From assembly GCA_001247695.2 (NCBI GenBank), contig LGRX02027229.1:24686-88685 (forward strand): a stretch of DNA of 64,000 nt, written 5' to 3'. Source of the stretch: Cymbomonas tetramitiformis. Its lineage: Eukaryota > Chlorophyta > Pyramimonadophyceae > Pyramimonadales > Pyramimonadaceae. A program made the position numbers and the translations under genes. Under the pieces are notes generated by a model. The model had not been told where the DNA came from and searched no databases. It saw only the letters and a program-made list of their open reading frames with translations. Below, one piece after another: positions 27,970-37,249 of this stretch (positions are counted from its first letter, which is position 1; every line of letters begins with the position of its first letter).

Positions 27970-29019
27970 CTAGCTTATAACTTTCATACTTTCTATGGTG
28001 TACGTAAATTCTCTTTCCCTGTAGAGTTGCATATTCTGCGTGGCTTTCACACGAAATTTCAAAAAGTTTTTTGATACTGCAAAATCTTTATTTGCATGTT
28101 TATCCTCGATTTGAAGATATCCACGCTCCCTCAAAATGGAAATCGTAAAACACGGGTTTAGTGTAAACCGAATGCACACTTCGTCCGTAACGCCGTCGGT
28201 ATTACGAGGATCGCGCCGGTTCACACTAAAAACCGAGGTGTTATAGAGATAAGTTTCATTCTGTTCGTCAATCGGGTCGTTTATGACGGATAGCGCGCCC
28301 GTTTCAAAATTCACGTGCACGTTTTTTACTAGGTGGGCGGCGTGACCAATGTCATATAATTTCAGAATGGACGTCTCAGTTTCGTGATGCAGTCTGATTA
28401 GAGCTTTACCTAGAGACGTAAACATAAAATTCAGCTCGCATGGTTTTTTACCATCCGAGTTATAAACGTAGATAAAAATTTTGGGATTCAGATATTCAAA
28501 GATTGCCGCATCTTCAAAAAATTGAAGCCTATTTACCGAATTTGGAATCATGCCAATTTTTTTGTACGGTGTGTTCATCGTGCCTCCGGAATCAAATGTA
28601 ATACTCACATTTTCCTGAACTTTTTCTACAAAAAATATTCGTTTTGCACTTTTATACGTAATGGAAACGTGCGCATCCTTATATTCACATTGTACAACAC
28701 CACCGTCGATTTCTATATGAAGGTACAAAGCTTGCTCGGGTTCGTATGAAAATGTTTTGAAGTTTCCATTTAGGAATAAGGCAAAAGAACGATAACAGTA
28801 TTTAGAGGTTTTTACTAAGGTTTTTAAGTCTTTGTCGTAACATAATGTTTCCGGATTTGTTTTGCTGCACAGCTGTGTGCTGCATACCGGTGAGATATTA
28901 TCCCGTATTACATTGTTTGTCCCTCTCATATTTAGTCGTGCTTCAATATCATTGATATGTGGATCGAGCAATTTCGCGATAATCACTTGCGACTGGGTGT
29001 TCATTTCATTTACCGACAT
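27970..29019 (-). CDS. Unknown 349-aa beta-rich protein
   Basis: The ATG at 29019 (MSVNEMNTQ) is preferred over the one at 29058, because the TATATATA stretch near 29064-29072 is too close to the latter. The sequence alternates short hydrophobic strands with polar residues, suggesting a beta-rich structural or binding protein, and it is AT-richer than the genes to its left. No motif recognised. Confidence 0.65.
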   Translation of the reverse strand: MSVNEMNTQSQVIIAKLLDPHINDIEARLNMRGTNNVIRDNISPVCSTQLCSKTNPETLCYDKDLKTLVKTSKYCYRSFALFLNGNFKTFSYEPEQALYLHIEIDGGVVQCEYKDAHVSITYKSAKRIFFVEKVQENVSITFDSGGTMNTPYKKIGMIPNSVNRLQFFEDAAIFEYLNPKIFIYVYNSDGKKPCELNFMFTSLGKALIRLHHETETSILKLYDIGHAAHLVKNVHVNFETGALSVINDPIDEQNETYLYNTSVFSVNRRDPRNTDGVTDEVCIRFTLNPCFTISILRERGYLQIEDKHANKDFAVSKNFLKFRVKATQNMQLYREREFTYTIESMKVIS

Positions 29020-29207
29020 AGTTCGGTACTGCGTGCAAAGCAACCCACTTGTGTGCACAATTATATATATTATTGTATTTATACTTTATGTTTGGTTGAT
29101 TGTACCCGAGAGTGGTAAATCGTGCAAATTTGTGTGGTGCAATTATTCGAAAAAAAATTATTTATGTTAATTGTGTCAAACAAACCAAAAAAAAATCTAT
29201 TGAGATC

Positions 29208-29759
29208 TCACAAATCCTCTATCGTCAAATCGTGCTCGACGCTCTCGGGCGACTCCGCCAGCATCACGCATACGTCGTGCAGCTGGCTCAGCGTTTTGAC
29301 GCAATGGCGCATAGCGATGCCCGAATCGATCGCGTCGCGCGGACAGCCGCGAAGGGTGGCTTCGTGCTGCGCGAAGGCGCTCGCAGCCTCCGCCGCCAGC
29401 CCGTAGTGTCGGACGAAATGCTTACACGCCAGCGCCGTGAAGTGTCCCATACCGAGACGCTCGCAGGCGTTTGTGGCGCGGGACTCCTCCTCGGTCGCGC
29501 CCGGCGTCGGGTGGATGCAGCCCGCGCGCGCCATGCGGATGAGAAACGAAATCACGGCATCGCCGTGTTCGGACAACAAGGCCGGACCATCCAAAACGCT
29601 ACGCGCGTATTCTCGCACCTCTCGTGGAGCGCTAGCGGGGCGAAGCGTTCTTTCGGGGCGCATCGTGTCCATAAAGGCGGTCCAGCGATGCTGGGCATCC
29701 GTGGAATCCTCCATCGTAGCGATCGCGCTACGAGAGCGCGCGGGGCCATACCGCAACAT
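29208..29759 (-). CDS. Unknown 183-aa helical protein
   Basis: Either the ATG at 29759 (30 bases from the shared TATA at 29789) or the one at 29714 (MEDSTDAQ) could be used. The product is Ala-rich and helical, with a conserved-looking His/Cys region (HFTALACKHFVRHYG) in the middle. No family recognised. It is divergent from the next plus-strand gene. Confidence 0.6.
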   Translation of the reverse strand: MLRYGPARSRSAIATMEDSTDAQHRWTAFMDTMRPERTLRPASAPREVREYARSVLDGPALLSEHGDAVISFLIRMARAGCIHPTPGATEEESRATNACERLGMGHFTALACKHFVRHYGLAAEAASAFAQHEATLRGCPRDAIDSGIAMRHCVKTLSQLHDVCVMLAESPESVEHDLTIEDL

Positions 29760-29788
29760 CGTTCGGGGTAAGCGATCGACCTAGGTCG

Positions 29789-29798
29789 TATAAATATA
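29789..29798. promoter_or_regulatory. TATAAATATA shared divergent promoter
   Basis: Reads TATAAATA on plus (63 bases to ATG 29860) and TATATTTATA on minus (30 bases to ATG 29759). Confidence 0.6.
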
Positions 29799-29859
29799 CG
29801 CACGCGATCGGTAGGCGTGATACGCAATTCACGTTGCCATAAGCGATTTGCAAACGGAT

Positions 29860-30831
29860 ATGGCGCATCCCTTTTTCGGCAGTTTTCCGATGAACAACCC
29901 TCCGGCGCCCACGCTTATAAGCACCAAAGCAGCGCTGATCCAAGCGAACATCGATGATAGAACGCCCATCTACAACCAACTGCCCAACGCCTCGATGATG
30001 GCGTGCTTGACGGACGCTCGCATATGCATCGACCAGTTCATGGATTGCGTGAAACAAGCGCTCGAGGCGGACATGCTCTTTGACGCCACGGGCAAAGCGC
30101 AGATCGCCATGCATCATGCCAAGCTACTGAAATGCCTCGAGAACCTGCAGATCTGCATGCGCGGTTGCCACACGCAATTCGAAAATAAGATGCGCATGCA
30201 GGTTGACGACAAGGCCTTCTACTGTAACTTCAAAATGATGTCTCACTTTTTCGTGCAGGAGGCCGAGGGCATTCTGGGCCTTTTCAAATTATACCACGCC
30301 ATGGGCGATACCATGCACGCCATGGACGATATGCACGAACTGATCATCAAAAGCAAGTGCGCCTCCGAAGAAGAAACACGCAGAATGTGCGGACAGGCGC
30401 TGCTTAGCGCCCGTACGATGGGCCGGATGTCTGCGTGCGAAATTCCAGAAATCATGTGGCAGGTGACGATGGCATGGATCACGCAGCTCAACGCGAGAGG
30501 ACAGGGCACGGTCGCAGCGACCGTGACGAACGCCTTCAACAGCCTGATCAACTCCGTCAACGACCTACGAAAATGCGAAAGCCTCTACGACTACCATTAC
30601 AACAGCGTCAAAGAGGCCTGCCACTTTCGACAGATCGCCATGGCGTGCTGCGAACCGGACAATATCGCCGAAGCCAAACGTAGGCACCCCGCGCACGGCA
30701 GCGCGAACGACTACAGCAAGGCGATGATCCTCGTGTGCAAGAAAGCTATCTCGGATGGAAACGAGGCCGTTGAGAGGGTGGGCAAGCAATCCACCAACCT
30801 TCTGGTGGACATATCAAAGCTGCCTTATTGA
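29860..30831 (+). CDS. Unknown 323-aa all-helical protein
   Basis: ATG at 29860 is chosen over the upstream TTG. The protein is rich in Met, Cys, Ala and His and is predicted almost wholly helical, with no membrane segment. The composition and length would suit a structural, tegument-like or scaffold component, but this is only a guess. The gene at 35845 has a similar Cys/Ala-rich helical character. Confidence 0.7.
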   Translation: MAHPFFGSFPMNNPPAPTLISTKAALIQANIDDRTPIYNQLPNASMMACLTDARICIDQFMDCVKQALEADMLFDATGKAQIAMHHAKLLKCLENLQICMRGCHTQFENKMRMQVDDKAFYCNFKMMSHFFVQEAEGILGLFKLYHAMGDTMHAMDDMHELIIKSKCASEEETRRMCGQALLSARTMGRMSACEIPEIMWQVTMAWITQLNARGQGTVAATVTNAFNSLINSVNDLRKCESLYDYHYNSVKEACHFRQIAMACCEPDNIAEAKRRHPAHGSANDYSKAMILVCKKAISDGNEAVERVGKQSTNLLVDISKLPY

Positions 30832-30850
30832 GCGCATACTTTTATGTATA

Positions 30851-31429
30851 TTAAGTAATACAGCACGTGCTCGGGTTACCCCCGTTCGCGCGCAATCCCG
30901 TAATCACGTTGAACCCGTTGTGCCGCGTGAACATGTCCGTGCGTAGATCCACCAGCCCGTCCCGTTTGTACGAGGGGTGGCGCTGCAGGTCTTCGATTAT
31001 CCGTGCGGTGCCTAGGTAGAGCTCCCAATGAGGTAACGAAGCCTCGGCCACTCGAGCCCCCAGCGTGGCCACCCCGAAAAGCGCGTCGTCGCCCACGCAT
31101 AAGGTGTTCTCGTTGCTCAGCACCACGTCGTAGATGTGGTGGCACGTGGGCGAAGGCACCACGTCCCCCGTGTCCTTAGCGTACATCCAGCGCGTCGCTC
31201 GCTCGACGCGAAGCCTGCGCACCGGCAGGTGCTCGCTGACCCAGCACCGACTCCCGCAATTGACCAGTCGATACCCGTCCGGCACCATCGACACGTCCGT
31301 GCGCACCACGCACGCCACCAGAGCCGTGGACCCGCTCAGTGTGCGCACGGCCATGCCGCGAACGAGTTTGCGCGCGGGGATCGGATCCGCGTCCACGCGG
31401 TGCACCAGAGTGTCGCCGTGCAGACCCAT
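30851..31429 (-). CDS. Hint (hedgehog/intein-type) domain protein, 192 aa
   Basis: The N-terminal LHGDTLV and the following RKLVRGMAV match the opening of Hint domains. The middle VSEHLPVR resembles the block with the conserved His. HHIYDVVL at 97-104, a CVGDDALFGVATLG stretch and the distal NG match the closing blocks. The Cys that normally precedes the xxGDT motif and starts self-cleavage is replaced by Gly2, so ordinary splicing chemistry looks impossible. Similar stand-alone Hint-like proteins occur in large DNA viruses. TATTTATA at 31455-31462 gives a minus-strand TATAAATA 25 bases upstream. The role is unknown. Confidence 0.55.
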   Translation of the reverse strand: MGLHGDTLVHRVDADPIPARKLVRGMAVRTLSGSTALVACVVRTDVSMVPDGYRLVNCGSRCWVSEHLPVRRLRVERATRWMYAKDTGDVVPSPTCHHIYDVVLSNENTLCVGDDALFGVATLGARVAEASLPHWELYLGTARIIEDLQRHPSYKRDGLVDLRTDMFTRHNGFNVITGLRANGGNPSTCCIT

Positions 31430-31454
31430 GGCGGTAACTTACGTCCCGCGGACT

Positions 31455-31462
31455 TATTTATA
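31455..31462 (-). promoter_or_regulatory. TATAAATA promoter box (minus)
   Basis: 25 bases before the ATG at 31429; back to back with the plus-strand box at 31501. Confidence 0.65.
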
Positions 31463-31500
31463 CTCGAAGCACAAAAAGCGTTATAACTTGCGTCGCGCAC

Positions 31501-31508
31501 TATAAATA
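31501..31508 (+). promoter_or_regulatory. TATAAATA promoter box (plus)
   Basis: 34 bases before the ATG at 31543; this decides the start of the 759-aa gene. Confidence 0.65.
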
Positions 31509-31542
31509 CTTGTTGGTAGACAGCGATAAAGCAATAGCACAC

Positions 31543-33822
31543 ATGACCATGTCAATCGAGTCGGATTGTCCCACATCCAAAGTTTTTATGCCAGGTTCGT
31601 CCATTTATAAAGAAGCAGCGGCTGGTGCTGCTGCAAATACTTTTAATAATAGTGGTAATGTTATAAATGCGGCTAATAAGTGGCAGAAACTTGTAATGGC
31701 ACTCGGTGCTGCTAAATTACTAAAGGGAAATGCTACTTCTGTTGCAAAATTAAAGGAAACTAGTACTTCTGATGCAGACCTTGCTGCGATAGGAACGCAA
31801 ACTGACGAACAAAAAAATTCATCTCAGAAACCTGTGTTACCTGAAATTGTAGACAAAACTGACAAATCTGGGATAGTATCTGCAGACCATCCGTCTAGCG
31901 CCACCGACAAAGATAATAAATCCCAAAACAACACCTATATCAAAACACTTGAGAATATAAAGAGTAAGAATACCAAAAAAAGTAAACAAAGGTTTTTTAA
32001 ATCTTTAAAAAAAATAATGCGTATGCAGATAGAGCACGAGATGAATATATGCAAAATATATAACAAACCGAAAGAAATTGGGTACACCGAAGAAAATGAT
32101 GATAACGACGCCATCCCGATCTACCCACAAAATTGGAATGAAGATTTTTCAAAACTTAATGCAAAATTCCGAAGTGATTTTGCAAAGATAGAGTTTAACT
32201 TGCAAGAATATCAGTATAATTCAATGAAGGTATTAAACAAATCTGAAATAAATCCTCAGGACTGTGAAACAATTGCGAAAAATTCGGAAATAGCAATGAA
32301 AAGTGCTAAGGAGTTGCTGCAAAATTACCCTAATGAAATAAATAAATTGCCAAAAGGTAACAAGGTTTTTGAGGACACGACAAAAAGATTTGCAGATGTT
32401 TATATTTCTAAAAGTAAAATTTGTACTGATGCATTATCAATCTTTTGGAACAACATACTCGAACAAGGTTACCCGCTAAATACGGCCAATAAATTATCTG
32501 CACATGGTACCATTACAGATGAATATAATCCCTATGCACATAAAGAAAAATTACAAAATATACATGATGAATTATATGCGGATAATGAAACTGAAATAAA
32601 TATGTTACAAAATGAGTTAGAATTGTATAAACAGGAATTTGAAAAATTATTTAAAAGTGACCCTAATGAAGCTATGAACAGAGTTTATCCTCAAATAGTA
32701 TCAACAGAAAGTAAACTGTATAATTTGATCGACGGTTTAGAGGAAAGTTTTTACAAAAAAACCGCAGAACTCGAATCTACGAACCAAAACCTTTACGGAT
32801 TTTCCGCGCTAGGCATTATTGGTGGAGCCGTGAGTGCTGGCACCACTGCATTTAGTAATACCGCTAAATTATTAGGCACCACTGTATTTGATAGAATGAA
32901 TGGCCTATCTACAAATTCCGCAACCGCTGCAATTACTGGATCCACGGTCGCTCAGGTTACCGGTGACGTAGCAGCAACTATAGGTCAAAATGCTACTACG
33001 GTCAACAATACCATAAACAATACCAACGCCGCGTTAAATGCAGTAAAAACCGCTGCGGTGCAGTCCGCAAAAATTAGCAATTTTACCCTTGCTGCTAGCG
33101 CACTCGGCGTCGTTACAGTAGGCGTCGGTGCGGCCACGATTGGCGTATTGCGCGTTAAACTTGCGGACAAAAACGCGGCTTTAGATCAATTGCAGCAAGC
33201 GTACGATCAGATCAATAAATTGAACAAAAGTCTGTCTTCAAATCTTGACACCCAAACGGGTCTAACGCGAGCGTTGCAAACAAAGCTCGACCGCATGGCT
33301 AACTGGCACTTACCCGCCATGCATCGCGCCAACGGGCCAACAATGCGCGATACGGTTCGGGTGCATCTGACCGTTACACCGAGATACATGCTGACCGACG
33401 CGGACGGTAGGATTACGGAAACGTGGCTTGATCTAGGTCCTGCCAGACGCGGCAAAGAGTTGAAATGCGACACGGACAGCGATCTCGAACAGTGCGTAAA
33501 AACGTTCGTGAATCAATTATACCAATCGCCAGAGTTGGCGACCGACCCACCGCGCGACTTCACCTCTTGGGACACTTCGGTGCTGATAGCGCAAAAACCG
33601 CGTTACGCGGTGCTGCTTTCGCCGATTGCCGGTAAAATATCGAAATCGACGTGGAAGCCAGGTGACAACTTCGAGCTGTTGCCCGTCGCCATGAAAACCG
33701 GCGGCATGCCTGCATGGATGCGTGCAGCCATCGAACCGTGGGGCGCGTCGTACCCGATTAACGAGTGCAAGCGTCTGTCGTCGGACTCGACCACTGCGCT
33801 GCGGCAGCTGTTTATCAAGTGA
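31543..33822 (+). CDS. Chimeric coiled-coil protein with glycine-rich hydrophobic segments, 759 aa
   Basis: The first roughly 450 residues are AT-rich in codon use, Lys/Asn/Glu-rich and helical. Two Ala/Gly/Thr-rich hydrophobic stretches follow (about 445-475 and 540-570) and could cross or fuse with a membrane. A coiled coil comes next (about 575-625). The last roughly 150 residues are coded by GC-rich sequence like the rest of the left region and look like a separate globular domain (VRVHLTVTPRYMLTDADGR onward). The composition break suggests that an AT-rich segment was inserted into or joined to an older gene. The final codons are duplicated at 34528-34580. Confidence 0.7.
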   Translation: MTMSIESDCPTSKVFMPGSSIYKEAAAGAAANTFNNSGNVINAANKWQKLVMALGAAKLLKGNATSVAKLKETSTSDADLAAIGTQTDEQKNSSQKPVLPEIVDKTDKSGIVSADHPSSATDKDNKSQNNTYIKTLENIKSKNTKKSKQRFFKSLKKIMRMQIEHEMNICKIYNKPKEIGYTEENDDNDAIPIYPQNWNEDFSKLNAKFRSDFAKIEFNLQEYQYNSMKVLNKSEINPQDCETIAKNSEIAMKSAKELLQNYPNEINKLPKGNKVFEDTTKRFADVYISKSKICTDALSIFWNNILEQGYPLNTANKLSAHGTITDEYNPYAHKEKLQNIHDELYADNETEINMLQNELELYKQEFEKLFKSDPNEAMNRVYPQIVSTESKLYNLIDGLEESFYKKTAELESTNQNLYGFSALGIIGGAVSAGTTAFSNTAKLLGTTVFDRMNGLSTNSATAAITGSTVAQVTGDVAATIGQNATTVNNTINNTNAALNAVKTAAVQSAKISNFTLAASALGVVTVGVGAATIGVLRVKLADKNAALDQLQQAYDQINKLNKSLSSNLDTQTGLTRALQTKLDRMANWHLPAMHRANGPTMRDTVRVHLTVTPRYMLTDADGRITETWLDLGPARRGKELKCDTDSDLEQCVKTFVNQLYQSPELATDPPRDFTSWDTSVLIAQKPRYAVLLSPIAGKISKSTWKPGDNFELLPVAMKTGGMPAWMRAAIEPWGASYPINECKRLSSDSTTALRQLFIK

Positions 33823-33930
33823 CTTGCACCGTATACATGTATATTAATTTAGCACGCCACGACAAAGTTCACCAACGCGCAATATGTCGGTGCAATGTTA
33901 TGACGTCACGGTCGCGCCACGCGCTGATGT
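33760..33930 (+). repeat. Direct repeat, left copy (gene end, gap and next gene start)
   Basis: This segment matches 34528-34675 with small gaps. It covers the last codons of the 759-aa gene, a leader with GCACCGTATACAT, and the first codons of the 175-aa gene. Confidence 0.8.
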
Positions 33931-34411
33931 TTATAACAATGGTACCACCAGAGGTACAGAAAAATACATACCGAACGACGGTGGTTTGAACAAGGTCATT
34001 ACGTATCCATTTGAGAAAACGTGGAAATCGTCGCTTGACAAGCTACTAGCGCGTAACCCTGGTGAAAAATACGTGGTTTGCGTGGATGGGAATGTCGTTA
34101 CTTCGAAAGGACTTGAAAGTGAAATAGAGCATTTAAAAAATGAATTAAAAGAGGAACAAAACTTAAATAAGCGGTTTACACATAATATGAATGAATTAAT
34201 TAATAAGAATATACAAATGGAACGTGAAATTGACGAACTTAAATTAAATTTAAGAGCACATGAAAATAAGCCTAAAAAGGCCCAGGAGGAAGTCGAGAAA
34301 GTTGAAGTTTCAAACGACGAATTCTACGATCCTCCATCAGATTTTGAGGATGAAAAAACAAAACCCGAAAATGGAACGAATGATCAGGACGATCTGGATA
34401 CCCTGGATTAA
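33884..34411 (+). CDS. Coiled-coil protein, tandem paralogue A, 175 aa
   Basis: N-terminus with CYDVTVAP, then YVVCVD near residue 65, then a Glu/Lys/Asn-rich coiled coil (about 75-125) and an acidic tail. The same two motifs in the same order open the next gene, so the two are paralogues made by tandem duplication. No function recognised. The head domain may be a shared docking unit with a variable coiled-coil arm. Confidence 0.65.
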   Translation: MSVQCYDVTVAPRADVYNNGTTRGTEKYIPNDGGLNKVITYPFEKTWKSSLDKLLARNPGEKYVVCVDGNVVTSKGLESEIEHLKNELKEEQNLNKRFTHNMNELINKNIQMEREIDELKLNLRAHENKPKKAQEEVEKVEVSNDEFYDPPSDFEDEKTKPENGTNDQDDLDTLD

Positions 34412-34527
34412 CAGGAGCCAGACGACGACGCTAACCTGGATTATATATTAGCGAACATCGGATAGCTGATAACAAATAACACCAGCATAACAACATTTCC
34501 AAGCTCAATAAATTTATTGGGTGCGGC

Positions 34528-34675
34528 AACGAGTGCAAGCGTCTGGCGTTGGACTCTGCCACTGCACTGCGGCAGTTGCACCGTATACATATAACTCTAT
34601 CACACCATGACAAAAACCATCAGCTTGCATTATGTCCGTCGTGTCAACATGTTATGATGTTACGGTCGCGCCACA
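34528..34675 (+). repeat. Direct repeat, right copy, with remnant of the 759-aa gene end
   Basis: Bases 34528-34580 still code for NECKRL and the ALRQL end seen at 33760-33810, but without a gene in front. This is the duplicated tail of the 759-aa gene, carried along when the paralogue was copied. Confidence 0.75.
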
Positions 34676-35702
34676 CACCGATAAGCGTGACATTACCAAC
34701 ACCAGCGGTAACGTAACCTACATACGGAGCGAATCACAAGGGATTACGCGCAACAAGGTTACTACGCATCCATCCAGGAAAAAATTTCAATCGGTGGTCA
34801 AGTCAATAATTCGAAAATCTGATGTTCATGACTACGTGGTGTGTGTGGATGAAGAAGAAGACGATCCGGCCGCCCTCGGCCAAAATTTAATTGTTGCTGA
34901 TATTCAAGAAAAACAACAAAAAATAGCATCACTTGAAAGAGAAATTCTTAGTTATGTAAATGATAACCATGAATATGATATGCAATATGACAAATGCCAG
35001 GAAGATTTACAGGCAAGTCGTATGGAATATGAGAAATGCAAAGAAGACTACGAAAAGCTATCTACTATAGTACTGGATGCATTTGATTGTAGTTTGGAGA
35101 AATCAGAATTAGAAGATAAACTACGAAATCAAATACAAGATTGCGAAGTTGAAAAACAAAATTGCAAAGAAACTTTAGACAAGTTACAAAATACGGTAGA
35201 AGAAAAAAATAATGAGCTAGAACAGAAAATTGAAGAAACGTTAAAAACAAAAACTAAGTTGACTGAATGTGAAAACGAGAGTGAAAGATTACGGGAAATT
35301 CATGATCAGCTTTCAGATCAATTTCAGAGAGAAATGTTACGCGTAAAGGAAGAAAATGAAAAAGATATGCAAACATTAACGAATTCTGCAGAAGAAGTAT
35401 TTCATGAATTGACTGAAGAATTAAATAAACTTGAGGAAGAAAAAAAGAAACTCGAAGAAAGCCTAGAAAATTCTAAAAATGAATTACAAGAAAATATAGA
35501 GGAAAACGGAAATATTTTACTCCAGTTACGCGAAAGTATGAATAATGTGATAATCCTTCAATCCCAGAATTTAGAAGACCTAAAAACAAGAATAAGGACT
35601 ACATTAAACAATTGTAAATCAGGAAACCTAGAATGTAATACTTGCGTAGAAAAAGTTGAAGGTACGTTAAATGGTTTTATTCCCAGAACATCTGCAGTAT
35701 AA
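34632..35702 (+). CDS. Long coiled-coil protein, tandem paralogue B, 356 aa
   Basis: Shares the CYDVTVAP and YVVCVD head with paralogue A. Residues about 85-325 form one long coiled coil with dense Glu, Lys, Leu and Asn, and the short C-terminal part has three Cys. It is AT-rich, like the middle of the 759-aa gene. A filament or tether role is plausible. ATG at 34632 is supported by the repeat of the leader and start in both copies. Confidence 0.65.
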   Translation: MSVVSTCYDVTVAPHTDKRDITNTSGNVTYIRSESQGITRNKVTTHPSRKKFQSVVKSIIRKSDVHDYVVCVDEEEDDPAALGQNLIVADIQEKQQKIASLEREILSYVNDNHEYDMQYDKCQEDLQASRMEYEKCKEDYEKLSTIVLDAFDCSLEKSELEDKLRNQIQDCEVEKQNCKETLDKLQNTVEEKNNELEQKIEETLKTKTKLTECENESERLREIHDQLSDQFQREMLRVKEENEKDMQTLTNSAEEVFHELTEELNKLEEEKKKLEESLENSKNELQENIEENGNILLQLRESMNNVIILQSQNLEDLKTRIRTTLNNCKSGNLECNTCVEKVEGTLNGFIPRTSAV

Positions 35703-35844
35703 TTTGAAACTACTTTTATTTATATATATACTATATCTTAGGTGTCACTCAAAGAATAAATTTCGCCGTTCTTATAAATCTGCTTTAAAATCAAAATTAA
35801 TATAGATATGTGGATAATAAAGAATACTGCGGAATACCCTTACC

Positions 35845-36660
35845 ATGTTGGAATACGTCAAAACCACGTCCGTCGCGAATATCTACCGACTGCACCTCGA
35901 CGGAAACTCTTACGACGTGGAGCTACCTCATACGGATGCCTGCGCGGAGCCGCTGCGACAATTTGTGCGTCTTCACGTCTCACACAGCACGCTCATTTCG
36001 CCGGAGGTAGATACCGCCGCGTGCTGCGATTACGCGAGCTGTTGCGCAAAACTGCATGCAGCGTTGATCGAAAATTGTGGGCCTTACGGCAACATCTGGG
36101 CGGTGTGCGCGCCCGCCCTCGATCCGAGCTACGTCAAAATGTGCGGCAACCTAGCGCGTACTCGAGGCGCCGTAAACGCCTGGAGCACCAGTCCGGGTGC
36201 CGTGTACAATGTGTTGTGTAATCTCTGCGAGTGCATGTCGTTCGTGTCGGGCGCGTCCATTCCGGCTCAGGCGGTCCTTTTGCTGAAAGAGGTGGCGCCG
36301 CGCATGGTGGACGCTTCTTGGGAGTTGTGCATGGACCACGCCGACTACTCCGTCGCCGCGAGCCTTATGGGTCTAACGACCTGCGCGGCGCACATGGCGG
36401 CGTGTCTGGGCATCGACGACGACAACGCGATGCAGGTGAAATCGTGGAGCGACCGCTGGGAGCGATCGTTGATCGTGCTGCGGCGCGCGGACCCCCTGCA
36501 CGCGGATTTGGAGGAGAGCCATCGAGATTTAAATTCGCTGCGAGATGGCGGTAAGAAAATGAACGAGGCGAACGTGGAACGCGCGAATCGATGCATAGAT
36601 CGTTTTTATCGCGCCCTTGCTGCGCCCAAACACCCCACTGGACTGTGCGACGAGACGTAG
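35845..36660 (+). CDS. Unknown 271-aa Cys-rich helical protein
   Basis: Return to GC-rich codon use. The first 45 residues look beta-rich, and the rest is helical with many Cys and Ala (CCDYASCCAKLHAAL and similar). No membrane segment. It resembles the 323-aa protein at 29860 in composition, though I cannot show homology. A TATATATATA stretch lies at about 35720, over 100 bases upstream. Confidence 0.7.
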   Translation: MLEYVKTTSVANIYRLHLDGNSYDVELPHTDACAEPLRQFVRLHVSHSTLISPEVDTAACCDYASCCAKLHAALIENCGPYGNIWAVCAPALDPSYVKMCGNLARTRGAVNAWSTSPGAVYNVLCNLCECMSFVSGASIPAQAVLLLKEVAPRMVDASWELCMDHADYSVAASLMGLTTCAAHMAACLGIDDDNAMQVKSWSDRWERSLIVLRRADPLHADLEESHRDLNSLRDGGKKMNEANVERANRCIDRFYRALAAPKHPTGLCDET

Positions 36661-36690
36661 ATTGGTCAAACCGTGTTATAGCACTTCCGC

Positions 36691-37215
36691 ATGACCACTT
36701 TCGCTCAAGAGCTGCACATCGCCGAAAACGCCCCCGCCTGGTGCGGCGGCGCTGAAGTGCGCGTACCCGAAGGACGGGCGGACCACATCCACGAGTTCAT
36801 CCGTCTGGTCGCGAGGGACGCCTCCGACGCTGGTCCGACGTTGGTGCTGTGCGAACTGCGCGACTTGAAGACGTGGACCGCCGCCGCGACGGACGGGGGG
36901 TTGCGCGTCGCGCGTCCTGCGGATAACCTTTGGCGGTACCCCGGAAACGCGTGGCTACCACGCCACGCGCACGGCAATCTATACCTGGCTACCCACATGC
37001 AGCACGCGGGCATGCGCGACGCGTACGCGAGTTATGCAAACTTCGTATGGCATCGCTTGGTGGTGGACGACGCGCAAACCCTGGAGCAAGACATAATCGT
37101 AACACGACGCGGTCAGGCTGTGTCGGACACGGCGTGCACGCGACGGTGGATGTGCGTGCGCAAGAAACAGAAACGCAGATCAAATCAGGATGCACACAAG
37201 TATTTTCATCTTTAA
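36691..37215 (+). CDS. Possible degenerate SNF2-like N-terminal domain, 174 aa
   Basis: Segments PTLVLCELRDLKTW (about 48-62) and WHRLVVDDAQTL (about 119-130) resemble the motif Ia and DEAH (motif II) regions of SNF2-type ATPases, which read TLIV-P-LL-QW and W-R-VLDEAH. No Walker A precedes them and the DEAH position is DDAQ, so ATPase activity is unlikely. It may be a vestigial or repurposed half-domain; the likeness could also be chance. The end is strongly basic (RKKQKRRSNQD), suiting nuclear or nucleic-acid contact. Lies 30 bases after the preceding gene. Confidence 0.5.
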   Translation: MTTFAQELHIAENAPAWCGGAEVRVPEGRADHIHEFIRLVARDASDAGPTLVLCELRDLKTWTAAATDGGLRVARPADNLWRYPGNAWLPRHAHGNLYLATHMQHAGMRDAYASYANFVWHRLVVDDAQTLEQDIIVTRRGQAVSDTACTRRWMCVRKKQKRRSNQDAHKYFHL

Positions 37216-37249
37216 ATTTACATGTCGCTACAGTTTTTGGTTGTTTCGT

